Under the pieces are notes generated by a model. That model was not told where the DNA came from. It saw only the letters and a program-made list of their open reading frames with translations, and ran no database searches. A DNA stretch of 64,000 bases. Source: Stercorarius parasiticus (Eukaryota; Chordata; Aves; Charadriiformes; Stercorariidae). Each line of letters starts with the position of its first letter. Position 1 is the first letter of the stretch. The stretch lies in assembly GCA_013396915.1 (NCBI GenBank), contig VWZL01002557.1, forward strand, positions 340,375-404,374. The letters are read 5' to 3'. Made by a program: the position numbers and the translations under genes. Shown here in pieces: positions 34,921-46,620 of this stretch.

Positions 34921-37379
34921 TTCCCAGGGGAGGCGGAGGCGAGTCAGCCCCGAGCCCTAATTGAGACCTCGGAGACCAGCCTTTAGATGTCAACCAGCCC
35001 GACAAAAGTGATGGCTCCTTAGTCACGCTCGGACAGATGAGCTGGGCTCCCCTCGCACCCGGCTTTATCAGGGCTTGGTCTGGTAATGGCCCTAAGGAAA
35101 AAGAAGAAAGGAATAAAAAAAAAATAATCAGATTTTAGCAGGAGGGCAAAAGAAAGCATTCAGAAGGGCTGCCTATCCGTCCCTGGAAATTTTCTTCTAG
35201 GTGTTGACCGCTTCGTTTGCTTGTACTCTTGCGTGGTCCAAGGTGTTAGAAATGAGCCGGGGACCAGCGCCCGCAGGTAGCATTGTCCTGCCCCAGCGAC
35301 AGCACATCTGGCAGCTGCTTCAGAGGAGGAAAAGGCCTTCAGTTTTATACCGCCCTCCGATCCGAGGAAGGCACCGGGTGTTGTAGCCACGCTCTTCTGA
35401 GAGCCTGAAACGCTTGGTTTCAAGAGCTGGTTTGATTTTTGCTCCCAGTCTCAGCCTCGTCTGGAACCAGGGCAGGAAATCCTAAAGTGTCAAAGAACAT
35501 CATCTCCGTGTCTGTAAGGATGGGGAAGGAATCGGGGCCGCTGCCTGGCGCTGTGAGGGACTGGGAAAACCTGGCAGCCGCGGAAGGGGCATTCGAGAAG
35601 GAAGGGTGGAGCTTCACTCACCCGAGATGGATACCGGCATTCGGAGCAGGAGATGGGAATGGGGGATTTTAACTCCTGACCTGCTCTGAAGAAGCAAAGA
35701 GCCATCCCGGAGGCTGGGATTGGGGTGTGGGTGGGAAGGTGGTTGGGGTGGGAAGGTCACAGCAGAGAGTACATCTTACCCCTCCTCGCAACGCATTTAA
35801 ATGCATTTATCTCCCTGCTTTTCTCTGGCTTTCAGGGACGATGTTTATCAGGCAGAGGTTTCTATCCACGACCTTCAGGCACATTTTTGCAGGTGACACC
35901 AGCCCTGTTAGATAATCCAGAGGGAGCAAAGCAAGAATTTGAAGTGCAAGGGCAAAAGAATTGGTCGACGTTTTGCTCGTCTCCTGAGCAGCAGCATCCC
36001 AGCGGCTGCATCCGCATCCCCGCAGCTCTGCCGAGGGACATCCCTTTGCGCAGCACACACAAAACTTCCTTGGCGAAAGCGTGGATCCCTCCAACCAGGG
36101 CTGATAAACCCCACGGGCTCACAACTCCCTTGTTTTGTTACCGTTGCCAGACTGCAAACATAGCAAATGGATCTGCCTTTTTTTGAGCCACCAGGAATTT
36201 GGAGGAATCATTTTCCCGGCTGATGCTCAGCACTGGGCAGTGAGGACATTTCCCCCTGTGCCATGACTCTATGTGGGATGCTGAAATGCGGAACTATGAC
36301 CTGGCACAAAGAATAAACACAAAACACATGACTGATTTATTTAGTCCCATCACGATGTGCTGTTAGCTAATGCCTCAGCAATGCAGTACCAACAGGCAAC
36401 CTAACGAATATTGTCTTGCGTGGCTTCAGATAGAAACTTCAGCTTGAGACGTGGATTGAAACATCTCCTTGTGGTCCCTCTTGTTTTCCTCCGTTTTTCC
36501 ATGGGAGTCACGGGAACCTCCATCTCCTTTCCTTGTCCCCATAGCCAAAGTATCCCACACCAGCTCACCGTCTTTTTTGCTTTCTGCAACAAATAATACA
36601 AGACTTTTCTGTACCTCTGTGTACCTAAACAATAGGGATAGTTGGGTAGCACCTTCCCTTTCTCCCAATTCCTAGTTTTCTGTAAATAACGCTTTCTCTC
36701 TAAAAGATTCCTCCCGCCTCCCTGAGCCCCGCCTGAAAAAAACAGCTCTTAAAGTAAAACATTTGGGGTTCAATATGGATGCACTCCACAGGAATTTCTC
36801 TTGGTTTTGTTTTCCGAGTGTTTCAAATGGCAAACTTCAACCAGATGGCGCCCGAGAGAGCGCGTCGCAGCTTTGCATCTTTTAGGACCGATACAACTTA
36901 TCGTCGACTGGAAAACAGCTTCTTTCACGCTGTTCCTTACACAGCAGCCCTTTTGGCGACGCAGCTCAGTAACTAAAACTTGCACTTGAGAAGCGATTCC
37001 TTTCACTGTGGAAATTAAAGATGATGCTCCCGAGCTCCCAGGCATTCGCCCGGGGCTGGGAAGCCACCCGAGGACCTGTCCCCGCTGCGGTTTTACCGTA
37101 GGAAAAGGAGAGAAAACAGGAGAGCGATAAAATGCTCAACCCTCGGAGAGAAAAGAGCCACCTGCGAGCGCGTGTGCTGGAGCTGCAGCCCGGGCTCCTC
37201 GTAAATCTCCCCCCGTGCAGCAGCACCGCTTGCTTGATAAATGATGCTCCAGCCTGAAGTGCCAAAAGGAAAGGGGAAAAAAACACCACTTTTTTTCTTT
37301 CCCTACTTCTTTCTAGTTATTTTTGACAAGCTGGAAGAGAACAGGGGGAGAGGGAAAGGCTGACGCATGTTTGATATAC

Positions 37380-37690
37380 ACTTTTGACGGAGCTTTTACT
37401 TTATTATGTTTAATTGAAAAGTGTTAACGTCGTCCGACATGAATATTCAGCTGATGCCTTTTGGTGCTGTTCCAGGAGTTACGATCGCCTGTGATTCCAC
37501 TACGGCTTCTCAGCACGGAGCCCTGTCAAAGCCAGAGTGACAGTGGGGAAGCTATTAATTGAAATAGCTTCATTAATTAGTAATTAACAGCCGGGTAATG
37601 ACTATGTCACACATCGTATTTCAATGAATGCCCTTCATGTGTTATGGGGCCTTTAATTAAAGAATATGCATTTTAATTAAAGGCAAGTTT
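37380..37690. promoter_or_regulatory. Homeodomain/POU motif cluster, strong enhancer candidate
   Basis: AT-rich block with TATTAATTGAAAT (about 37554), TTAATTAGTAATTAAC (37573-37588), GGGTAATGAC, palindrome CTTTAATTAAAG (37651-37662), POU-like ATATGCAT (37664-37671) and a second TTTAATTAAAG (37672-37682). At least six TAATT-type cores occur within about 130 bases, with an octamer-like site between two copies of the same palindrome. Conservation must be tested. Confidence 0.45.
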
Positions 37691-39574
37691 GGCCCTTTGG
37701 CCTGCGGAATACAAAAGATGTTTCTAACTTTCAGGACTGGGAGGAGGAAAGGTGAATGTGGGGGGAAAACGGGATGAGCACAAGGCCTTTCAAAGTTAAA
37801 TCCCCGCCGCTGCCATGGCTGCAGCATGGTGAGGAGCAGCCGCTGTGTTGGCAGGATCCGTGCGTAAAGCCAGCTCCTAGAAAACCTCGTCTTTGCACCC
37901 CGGGGGGGTCGCTGGAAGCCACCCCATGCCGTGCTCCATTCCCGTCTGAAGATGCAGGTTTGGGGATTTTGGAGCAGCTCAAGCACAGCTCCCATCCTTC
38001 ACGGAGGTTCCTTGGGAAGAAAGTAAATGTCACTCCCGAGACAGGCACAAGGGTTGGAGAGGATCATTTCAACGAGCCAAACGGGATAAATTACATCAGA
38101 TTTCGGTCTTTGCAGGTTCTGCTGGGTAGGATTTACTCCCTGGGACTGGAGCGGGCATAGCGTTGCTTTCTGTTGGCTGTAAGCACAGCTCTTTCTGGAA
38201 TGATCCCAGGCATATGCTCGGAAAGACAATTTGGAGGTTTGAAATACATGGACTACACAATGAGGATCAAGGGAAAGTTTCGGAAAACAGATCCAAGGTG
38301 CCTGAAAGCTATTTCCAGTCTTGAGCAAAAAACCAGACCCCACAAAACAATAAAACCTCAACCCAACCCACCCAGAAACAACCACCAAAAGGGTTCATTT
38401 ACATTTTGATCAAAAAAAGCATTTACATTTTAAAAACAAAAAAACTTCAAACTGGCCCCTTTCAAAAATAAACTCTACTCCCCTGACATCCCAATCTGAA
38501 AGACTGAAGAGAAGCTTCCCAAATGTGACGAGGATTAGACGAGTGAGACATTGCATTTCAAAGAGAAAATGGCACATCAAAGGCGGCTCCAGCCCGATAT
38601 TGAGGTGCCCACCCAGGAGGGCTCCTGCCTGGAGGATCGGACAAGGCAGAGGCGGTCGCTGCTGCTGGGAGAGCTCGGAGAGAAGGTGGGAAGGGCAGGA
38701 ACCAGCCCCATGTCTTCCTGAAGGTGGCTGGGTCTGGATCAGGCCAATGTGGGTTTTGGGAAGCACATCTGCCTCTCCCCGATAATGATGTTTGTTGGAA
38801 AGTCATCACTTTGCCCTGTGCTGCTGAAATGTCAACAGTGTCATCGTCTCTTTAACCAACCCCAGGAATTAACTTAATAACAAACTAAGAGCATCTTCTG
38901 CCTCCCTTCCTGGCCATTTCCAGAAGGTCTCGGGTGAGGCATCCTTTCCCTTGCCGTTACGTTGCCAGCGTGTCTCAGGGATGGCCAACCCCCCCAGGAG
39001 CACGGGCTGATCCATCACTTGGGGGGGATGCTGTTTCCCTCGAGCAGATTAGAAGTTGTCTCAATTTATGGGCTACGGAAGAAATTGTGCTAAAACTTAG
39101 TCATAAAAGCCAATAGTTTCACCGGGTAAAGATAATTTATACTACTATCCGTACTAAAATATGACCCTCTTATTACATTAGAGCCCTGAACTACTCCAGG
39201 ATCTCTTCAGCCTCACTGGAGAGGGTGCAGAGAGATCTGTGAGTCCCTGATGCCCAACAGCACTAACTGAGCCCACCCTGGGTCTCGGCATGGGCCAAAT
39301 CCTTCCAGACCCTCCAAGTACCCCATGAATGTGATAGCTGGAAACTGGGACACACAGGTATGCACCAAACCGAGCCTTGGTGGCCGTGGTGCGGAAGGAG
39401 GAGACGCAGAGGAAATAAGGTTTGGAGCAAAGTGGGCTGGGATGGTGAGATACCATCTGCCAAATCCCTTCTGCTGCTCGGGGGAAATACATGGAGAAAA
39501 CACGCGGATGTCGCAATTCAGAGTTAAACTTTGGAGGAGAAGTTGGGGGAGGGAAAACGTGTGAATCACCCAGG

Positions 39575-39670
39575 GTATCCAAGTGTGGTAATTAATGCTA
39601 ATAACATTAAATAATTTAAATGGACAAGCAATATTTTATGTTATATTTCTTTGGCATTTTTAGTGGTGTC
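39575..39670. promoter_or_regulatory. Candidate conserved element
   Basis: GGTAATTAATGCTAATAAC followed by ATTAAATAATTTAAATGG: dense homeodomain-type cores in about 60 bases. Confidence 0.3.
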
Positions 39671-40532
39671 ACCCTGGGTTTGTCCTTGTGTCCTGGATCA
39701 GTAAGATCCCATTCACCGTGAGTAAAACCAAGGGTGACTTTGGGGTGAGGGGTTGTTTTAAAGATTATCTATTTTTTTTCTATTTCTCAAAGTAAAATTC
39801 TAGCTATGAAATTCCTACCCAGGTGGGAACGTAGCTTGTACAGACACAAGTGATTTATTTATTTTGCCACAATAGGTATTTTGTGCAATTGTGGGAAGAT
39901 GGACTATGTTTCTGTTCACCACTAAGATTTGTGTGTGTACATTTTGCTGTTACACTCGCTCAGACACTAAGAACAGCATATTTTAAGCATATTTTCACCT
40001 TTGGGCCCTACATCTATTCAAGACCCCCTGGGTTCGGTTTCACAACCTGTGCTAAAGTTGCGACCAAGCTGGAGGGGAAAGTGCCATCACAACGTGTCAA
40101 AAAAAGCCTTTGGTTTTACCACGATTGCTTATACGATTGTTAAAACGCTGTTGGTGTGCTCAGCTGTGTATAAAACACGGAGATCAGGCTTGCCTCCTGA
40201 ATAAAGCTGCTTGAAAAATCATGTGTGAATTTTTAAAAGGAAAATGGATCCCTGGGTAAATAAATTTTGGTGGCACAGAATAGCAAAAGGTGCTATGGTT
40301 TTTCTAAAAATAAGAATCAGACCCTCTTGTTTTCCAGTTATCTGATCTGTAATGCTGGCTGGATCCACCCTAGCAGAAAAAACCCTAAATGAGTCTTCGT
40401 TTTCTTCAACAGTTCTAACAAAAATAACTCCTGATTTAGGGTCAGTCTTGATAGACTAAACCTGAACATACTGAGCATGAAATGCCTGGATTGCCCCAGC
40501 CTTATCCCCTTTCCTGCTGTAGGGCAGAGAGA

Positions 40533-40580
40533 TAGAATCATAGAATCATAGAATTGGTAGGGTTGGGAGGGACCTTAATT
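40533..40580 (-). mobile_element. CR1 3'-end stub
   Basis: ATAGAATCATAGAATCATAG and then AATTGGTAGGGTTGGGAGGG: only the last 45-50 bases of a CR1 in inverted orientation. Differs from the 15881/30157 subfamily (TTAGGGTTGG type rather than TTTGGGTGTG). Confidence 0.88.
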
Positions 40581-41337
40581 GGTTGGAGTGCTTTTAAATG
40601 CAGCTCTTTGCAACTCTGGAAAGTTTAGCTGGAAAATTTATCAAAATACAGTCAAATTCCTGTTCAGATGCAGCGCAGGCTGGGGGACGGGAGTCTGGCT
40701 GGTCTCCGGGGGACATCTGGGACACGATTTTCCTTTATATTTGCAGACACAGCAAGAAAGTCCAACCTGGACGTGAGCCACCCTGTGCAGAGAAGAGGTT
40801 GGCCCTGACTCATGGCGACCGCGATTCAGGTCTGATGATGCTCATGAGGTTGGGAGGTTGAGGACTCTTCACCTGGGAGAAGAGTCTACCATGAGGGTGC
40901 CCATTAAGTGCAACTCGTTAAGGTAATTGCTGCTGCTGCAGCAAGGCCACCCGACGGCTCCTGCCCATGGCCATGGGATGCCAACAGCCCTGTCTGTGGC
41001 TGATGCCGGCTCTGGAGTCAAGCCAAGGCCGCTCTACGCTTTATCTCCACCTGGGAAGAGCATTGTGGCGGAAGAGAGACAGACGTATCCTATTTACAGG
41101 TTTAAGTGAAATCCAAACATCCCCACGACGTGCGCTGCAAACCCGTGTAAATGCCTGACCTTGCTCTGCGTTCCCTCTGTTGTACAACTCCAGGAGGGGA
41201 GCCAACTTGTCCCTTTTTTCCTCTGCTTTTTTTTTTAATACCTTGTTTGTTGTGTACCAGCAGTCGCCTCTTCACTTTCAAATCAAACGTCTTCTTCCTT
41301 TATGCTCCCAGAAATTAAAACGTGGCAAGGTCTTTTC

Positions 41338-41353
41338 TTTTTTTTTTTTTTTT
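41338..41353. repeat. (T)16 homopolymer
   Basis: Uninterrupted T-run; no attached element recognised. Confidence 0.8.
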
Positions 41354-41394
41354 CTGCCTTGTTTTTGAACAGCAAGATTAAAAGTTGTTTGAAG

Positions 41395-41605
41395 AATAAT
41401 GTTTTCCTAAGTTTTAGCTGACATTCAATTTTAATGACTTTTTAAACAAAGTAACTATTAACTGTGCATCGTTTTATAGTTTCCTGATGTCTGACAGGTG
41501 TTTTTGCCCATGTGGGAAACAGATGCTAATAACATTTTCCCTAATAGCTCATAAATAATAAGCATTTAGCATTTTCCTTTGTATACTGCTCTGTCAATAG
41601 CCAAT
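41395..41605. promoter_or_regulatory. Candidate conserved element
   Basis: CpG-poor, AT-rich, non-repetitive. Contains a composite TGACAGGTG (41492-41500: TALE-type TGACAG overlapping an E-box CAGGTG), TTTTAATGAC, GCTAATAAC and a run of TAATAAGCATTTAGC. Confidence 0.35.
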
Positions 41606-41752
41606 TTACTTTTCAGAAGCCACAACGTTTTCCTGTCAATCAGTTTTAGCCTCGGGCACTTTTTGGTGATTAGAAACCCCTTAGAGAGCGAGAACTCCAA
41701 ATTAGTTTTAAATAAAAAATAAGAATATTCATGCTGTTGAACATCTAAAGGT

Positions 41753-41770
41753 AAAAAAAAAAAAAAAAAA
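41753..41770. repeat. (A)18 homopolymer
   Basis: Uninterrupted A-run; no attached element recognised. Confidence 0.8.
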
Positions 41771-42609
41771 GATCTTGGGTACATAAATATCACTGGTGGG
41801 GTATTAATACTTCATAGAAATAGAGTGACCAACTGCTCTCCGGAGAAATGCAGCTAAGACAAGCACATGACACAAAGAAGGTAATGTATGCTGGAGAAAA
41901 ATAACTTTTTATTTTAAAAAGGAAGTAATATCGGGGTTTGCTAAAAAGCTTTAACTCTAGGAGGGCTACATCACCTTCTCATTTGGAAACTGAGCTGCAA
42001 ATCTAGCACAGCACTTGATGCCCACCACGATGTCTCATTCCCTCCTTGGATCGAGTCCTGACATTTTGTCTCTTGCCAGAAGAGAAAAGGGGTAAAGCCA
42101 GAATCTTTCCCCCGAGAGGAGAGCAGATGCAGAGCTGGGATGTCCACGGTGGCGGGCACCAAACCCAGGAGGTGCCTGGAGGATCACAGGGACCACCTGG
42201 AACAGGGACCAACTCTCCAGGCAGTTGTCTTCTGATGGTTCATCCCTACAGGCACCCTCCATTTTCGAGAGCCACAAGAAGCGTCAGATGAGGGTCCAGG
42301 TATCTCCTGTCAGACATTTTAGGCTTCACTGTAATATCTACACACCTCCCAGGCAAAAACAGTTTTAATAAACTCAATTTAAAAAACTTTGCCCCCCCTT
42401 TCCCCAATGACCACAATAAACAGCACTTTGGAAGAGAGAAGAACCTTGTGCTCCAACATTCAAACATATTTCTGGCAGTGACGTGTTCAGCTTTCACACC
42501 AGCTTTGCATCACCTGAGTTTATCACAGCAGCACTTTGGGGGTTGTTGGACCTGCAGCAGGGTTCTGGTCACCGCTGGAGACAGGACACCAATATGGACG
42601 GAGCTTGGC

Positions 42610-42960
42610 TCCAACGCTGTTAGGCCTTTTCTGCATAAATGAGCTGAAATTCATTGATTTCACTGTTCGTTAGCCTTACATCATCACATTGCATTGTAAT
42701 ACGCAGCTCTTCCGCCAAATTTGTTTTCTCACTCATTTTGCAAGAGAAATGGAGTGGTGCAACCTTCACCAGCCAGTACAAAAGGCAGCACTTTATTTTA
42801 AGAGAAAGTGGCCTCATTTATTCTAACATATTGACCCGAAACTCTGCGACACGCTGACACGTCTGCTGCTGCACTGAATACCATTAAAGCCCAAGGGGTC
42901 TTAGTTAATCAAATGTAAACATGAATAATGCAGCGACATAAAATGCAGGTATCACACGTA
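42610..42960. promoter_or_regulatory. Candidate conserved element
   Basis: AT-rich block with AAATTCATTGATTTC, CATTGCATTGTAAT, AGTTAATCAAATG and GAATAATGC; few CpG. Could be two adjacent elements (42610-42740 and 42870-42960). Confidence 0.3.
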
Positions 42961-43159
42961 TACAAGACAAAGGGTCAGGCAGTGGGTTGGTTTCCTCTGG
43001 TTGATTTTTCTCCTTGAATGAAGGAAACGGAAACTTTTGCCCTCAAATGAAGTGGTTCTTCAATTCTTACCGTCAAACATGACAACAGTGACGTGACCCA
43101 CATCACTTTCTTCCCCGACGAGCTCATTTTGTAGCAGCAGTGGTGTCACATCAGCTCCT

Positions 43160-43475
43160 TGTGAAATGACGGCAACGGAAGGGTTAATGGCAGTGTTAAA
43201 TGACTATCCCTGGATTTAGCATCAGCGCTGAGGGCAGGAAGCCTGGATTTCTCTAAGCAATTCAGGCTGCCTGGTTGCCCATGCAGAAGGCAAACACGCC
43301 TAATGTTTCAATTCACATGTGGTGACTTTCTAATAATAGGGGTGTTAATTGAGAGTAGAATGGCTCTAGCCAGTGAGTAACAATTAGCTCCTGCTTTTAC
43401 AAAACGTACCATGGCACATCCGTGCATAGGAGGCTGGAAATCACTTTTGCATATCTAATTTTTAAAGCTAAAAGA
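43160..43475. promoter_or_regulatory. Candidate conserved element
   Basis: About 300 bases of complex, CpG-poor DNA with GGGTTAATGG, GTTAAATGAC, CTAATAATAGG, GTTAATTGAG, AACAATTAGC, a palindromic E-box CACATGTG (about 43315) and GCATATCTAATTT. One of the better enhancer-like blocks in the window. Confidence 0.38.
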
Positions 43476-44299
43476 TGGCTGTTCTGGAAGCGAAAGGGCT
43501 TCTGGCACCAGGCTGGGGCGTCGCGTTAGCATTCATCGCTGCAGAAGAGTTCCAGCGAACAGCCCTGGCACCACTGACTGTCGGGTGCCGGGTTTTGTTC
43601 AACGCCTTCTGCTCAATTCCCAACTCGACAATGTCCTTCAAGAAGTACTTGCCAGGAATAGCTGGACAAAAGAAAGGTCAATGCTTGGTATTGCTGGGGT
43701 CATAACGTCTTTTCATGGTCTGGGTGCTCGTGGAGCACCAAAACCTGCGGGAAGTTCTGAGACTCGCTCTCCAGATGGTGTTGGGTGGGAACTGTCACTG
43801 CTGAGTAGCTCAGCGTTAAGTGTAAGAGGTTTGAAAGAAACCCGAAAGACTCATGACACTTTTCTGTCTGTTATTTTTCATTCATTTACTCCTTGGTAAT
43901 CTTCTGCCACCCATCCTCACCCGTCCCAACCGCTTATCGCTGCTGCTCAGGCTCCCACGTGGGAACGGTTCAAGCCAACCTCCTTGGCCAACCTCAACAG
44001 CCTGAAAACGAAGGGGAAGCTCTTAAAACCCACACGCATCCTTATGAGACTTGCCCTTGCACGTCAAAGTGATGGAGAGGAACCAGCATAACCCCAATGA
44101 GCTATTTCAATGTATTTAACCCCAATTCTTTACGCCCCTGCACTAGTCAGGAATAATGCCTGGGTTTGGTCTTTTCTCTTCCCTTTTTTTTTTTTCTGGC
44201 TTACTACACACCAAATGGTAAACTGCCCCGAAGAGCTACCTCGTTAGTTTTTCCTCTCTGAGCAGTTGGGTTGAAACATATGCCATTAGACCTGATGTC

Positions 44300-44720
44300 C
44301 CCAGTTAAAACCCCTGTCACATCACTAAATATTTTAGCAAATAAAAAATTTTTTAAACACGCGGCCAGATGTCCACGTTGACATAGTGCTTAAGGCGTTT
44401 GACTGATAAAAAGCCCGGGCCCTTGGTAAGTGGGGATTTAAAAACATGTCCTGAGGCAAGTGTGTGATATTAAAAACATCCTGGGCTCTTTTGTATGGAG
44501 ATTTGCATACGTTGAGGTTTTAAAGAGAGTGTCCATCTGTCACTGAGCATTCTCCCAATACAACAAAGCATCGATAAATATTTTGAACCACAGTCACTTT
44601 TCAGCAGGCACCAGCAAGGAAGCAGAATGGTTTCAGCTGGGATATCCATCACTTTGTGCAATAAAAGGAGCTGCAGTTTCACTTGGAAGCGATGTTTAAT
44701 ATTTATGAGGATGACAGCCC
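44300..44720. promoter_or_regulatory. Candidate conserved element with octamer and tRNA-like word
   Basis: AT-rich block containing a perfect inverted POU octamer ATTTGCAT (44501-44508), ACAACAAAGC and GATAAATATTTTG, and at its left end a sequence like the 5' half of a serine-type tRNA or tRNA-derived SINE (44376-44416). Confidence 0.33.
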
Positions 44721-45474
44721 TGCACAATTACAGAACTACAACCTGGCCCTTGGGTGATTCCCTAAAAAGTATCAGCCAGACAGAGGAGAAAAAAAAAAAC
44801 CTACACCAAAAACAACAACCAACCCTAAAGCTTTTGTTCTGGGCAGTCTGGTTGCCGGATGCAGTGCTGTACCGCGATCGCAGTGGCACCCGCTTGCAAC
44901 GCACATGGCAGCAGGGCCGCTCCCGCATCTGTTGAAGTGAGGGAAAGACTCCTGCCAGCTTTAATGAGCTCTGGACCAGCCTGGGTGCAGCTGAGTTGTC
45001 ACCAAAGCGGGTGAAATTCATCGTTCTTAGCGTACGCGTTGGGGAGAAGGGGTCAACCATCCAAGCGGCTGCAGTCCTGTTCAGATCCATTGCGTCAGCG
45101 GAGGGTTTGGCTCCTTGGGTTTAAGGCAATATTCTGTTTTAAGGCTCGGTCTGGGGTGTGAGAAAACATACAGTGGCAGCAAGGATGGGGATCCGCATGT
45201 TCTCACCATAAGAGAAAGCCCAACGGCGTGGGAGGAATTTTTACAGAAGGAAAAAGCGGGCAAGCAGGCATGGCTCGGTGCCTTGAGGAGCTGGCAGTCT
45301 CTTTTCAGGCAGGACAGAGCCAATGACCAGCTCTCCAAGTTCCACGTTGTTGTTTAGTTTTGCTTTTCTGGGCTGACATTTTCCAAGGAGGTGCCACGTT
45401 CCTCTTATTCTCCAACCGTCTAGGAGATCTGAAGCGTCTAATTGAGACGAGACAAAGTCACAGCGCAAAATCGG

Positions 45475-45545
45475 CTTGCAGCAACTATTTTAGTTAATTA
45501 GACAATTACAGTTTAAGCACGTGTGCATCTGAACAGATTGACTAC
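45475..45545. promoter_or_regulatory. Candidate conserved element
   Basis: TTAGTTAATTAGACAATTAC followed by a canonical E-box CACGTG within about 40 bases. Confidence 0.3.
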
Positions 45546-46529
45546 CCAAGTAGATTTCCAGCCTGTCCTGCTCTTATTCTTTCCTTCCTTTAATCCGAAC
45601 CCAGTCCTGAACTCTTCCTGCCTGACCACTGACCCTCCTAAAGAGCCACCTATAAAATAGTTATTAATCGTTTTTTTCCTGTTTCTCTTGCGAAGCTGGT
45701 TCTAATGGTGCAGCAAATATTACGCTGTTGGTGGTGGGAGATGCCAGGTGGCAGATGGATTTTTTCGTAGGTGCAGCGCGATGGTCTCACACAGTATACG
45801 GGTAGGTGGTGGCTGCATATCCATCTTGACTGAGAAAGAGGAATCTCTGCTAGCACACGTTTGCGGATATTTCTGTAAGTCTCATGTTGAAGTTGTTAAA
45901 GATCTGAGGAGAGTTTCAAGAAAGCAAGAGGCGGACAATAATAAAAAACCACTCTGTTTCATTTGCAGAACACACATATTTATTGGAAAAGCACTGATTT
46001 TTCTTCCAGCAGGCAATACATATTTACTGCTGCTTGAAGGCAGCAATACTTTATTTGCAAGCACGTGTTGCTAAAGGAAACTCTGACTTTCCTGTCTACA
46101 GTCGTAGTAGCCCCCCAGCAAGGGACACCTGGTAGGCGTTGGGACAAACCCTTCATATCTTGATGGTTAAACAACGGCATCAGTGGTGTCAGTGGTTGTG
46201 GTGTTAAACGCATGATTGCTTGGGAGAACAGGAGGACGCGACAGAGGAAAAATGGCTCATGACCATATTAATTTCAGGCAGAAGACAGGGGATGACACGG
46301 ATAAGAATATCAGCCAAAGACTTCCCAGTCCTAAGGCCTCCAGTCTGGAGAAGGTGAATGCCCACCCGCTTGACTAATCTCTGCTTGAAGTTTAAACTAC
46401 CTCACACGCAAACTGGGAGCTCGACCCGCAGGTGCAGCTCACGACCTTTCTGCACGCTCAGTTGCCGGCAGTAAGACACGCGACCAGACAGCTCGGTTCT
46501 CAAAAAGAAATCTAGTGTTCTAGTCTTTG

Positions 46530-46620
46530 CTTGTATTTTGGGTGCTAATTTGCATTAAAGGGCCATTTCCCCACTCAGGTATAAGACCTCAGCTGTCATT
46601 TAATATAAGGGCTTAGATAT
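46530..46620. promoter_or_regulatory. Candidate element with octamer overlapping a homeodomain core
   Basis: CTAATTTGCATTAAAG holds a perfect inverted octamer (46548-46555) flanked on both sides by TAAT/ATTA cores, a classic POU plus homeodomain composite. Confidence 0.3.

Noticed and set aside
44376..44450. Functional tRNA gene
   Set aside because: Only the 5' half resembles a tRNA; no T-loop GGTTCGAAT-type box B or acceptor pairing was found.
9337..46555. Three perfect POU octamers (9337, 44501, 46548) as a significant enrichment
   Set aside because: About two are expected by chance for an 8-mer on two strands of 64 kb, so the number alone means nothing; only their local contexts are of interest.
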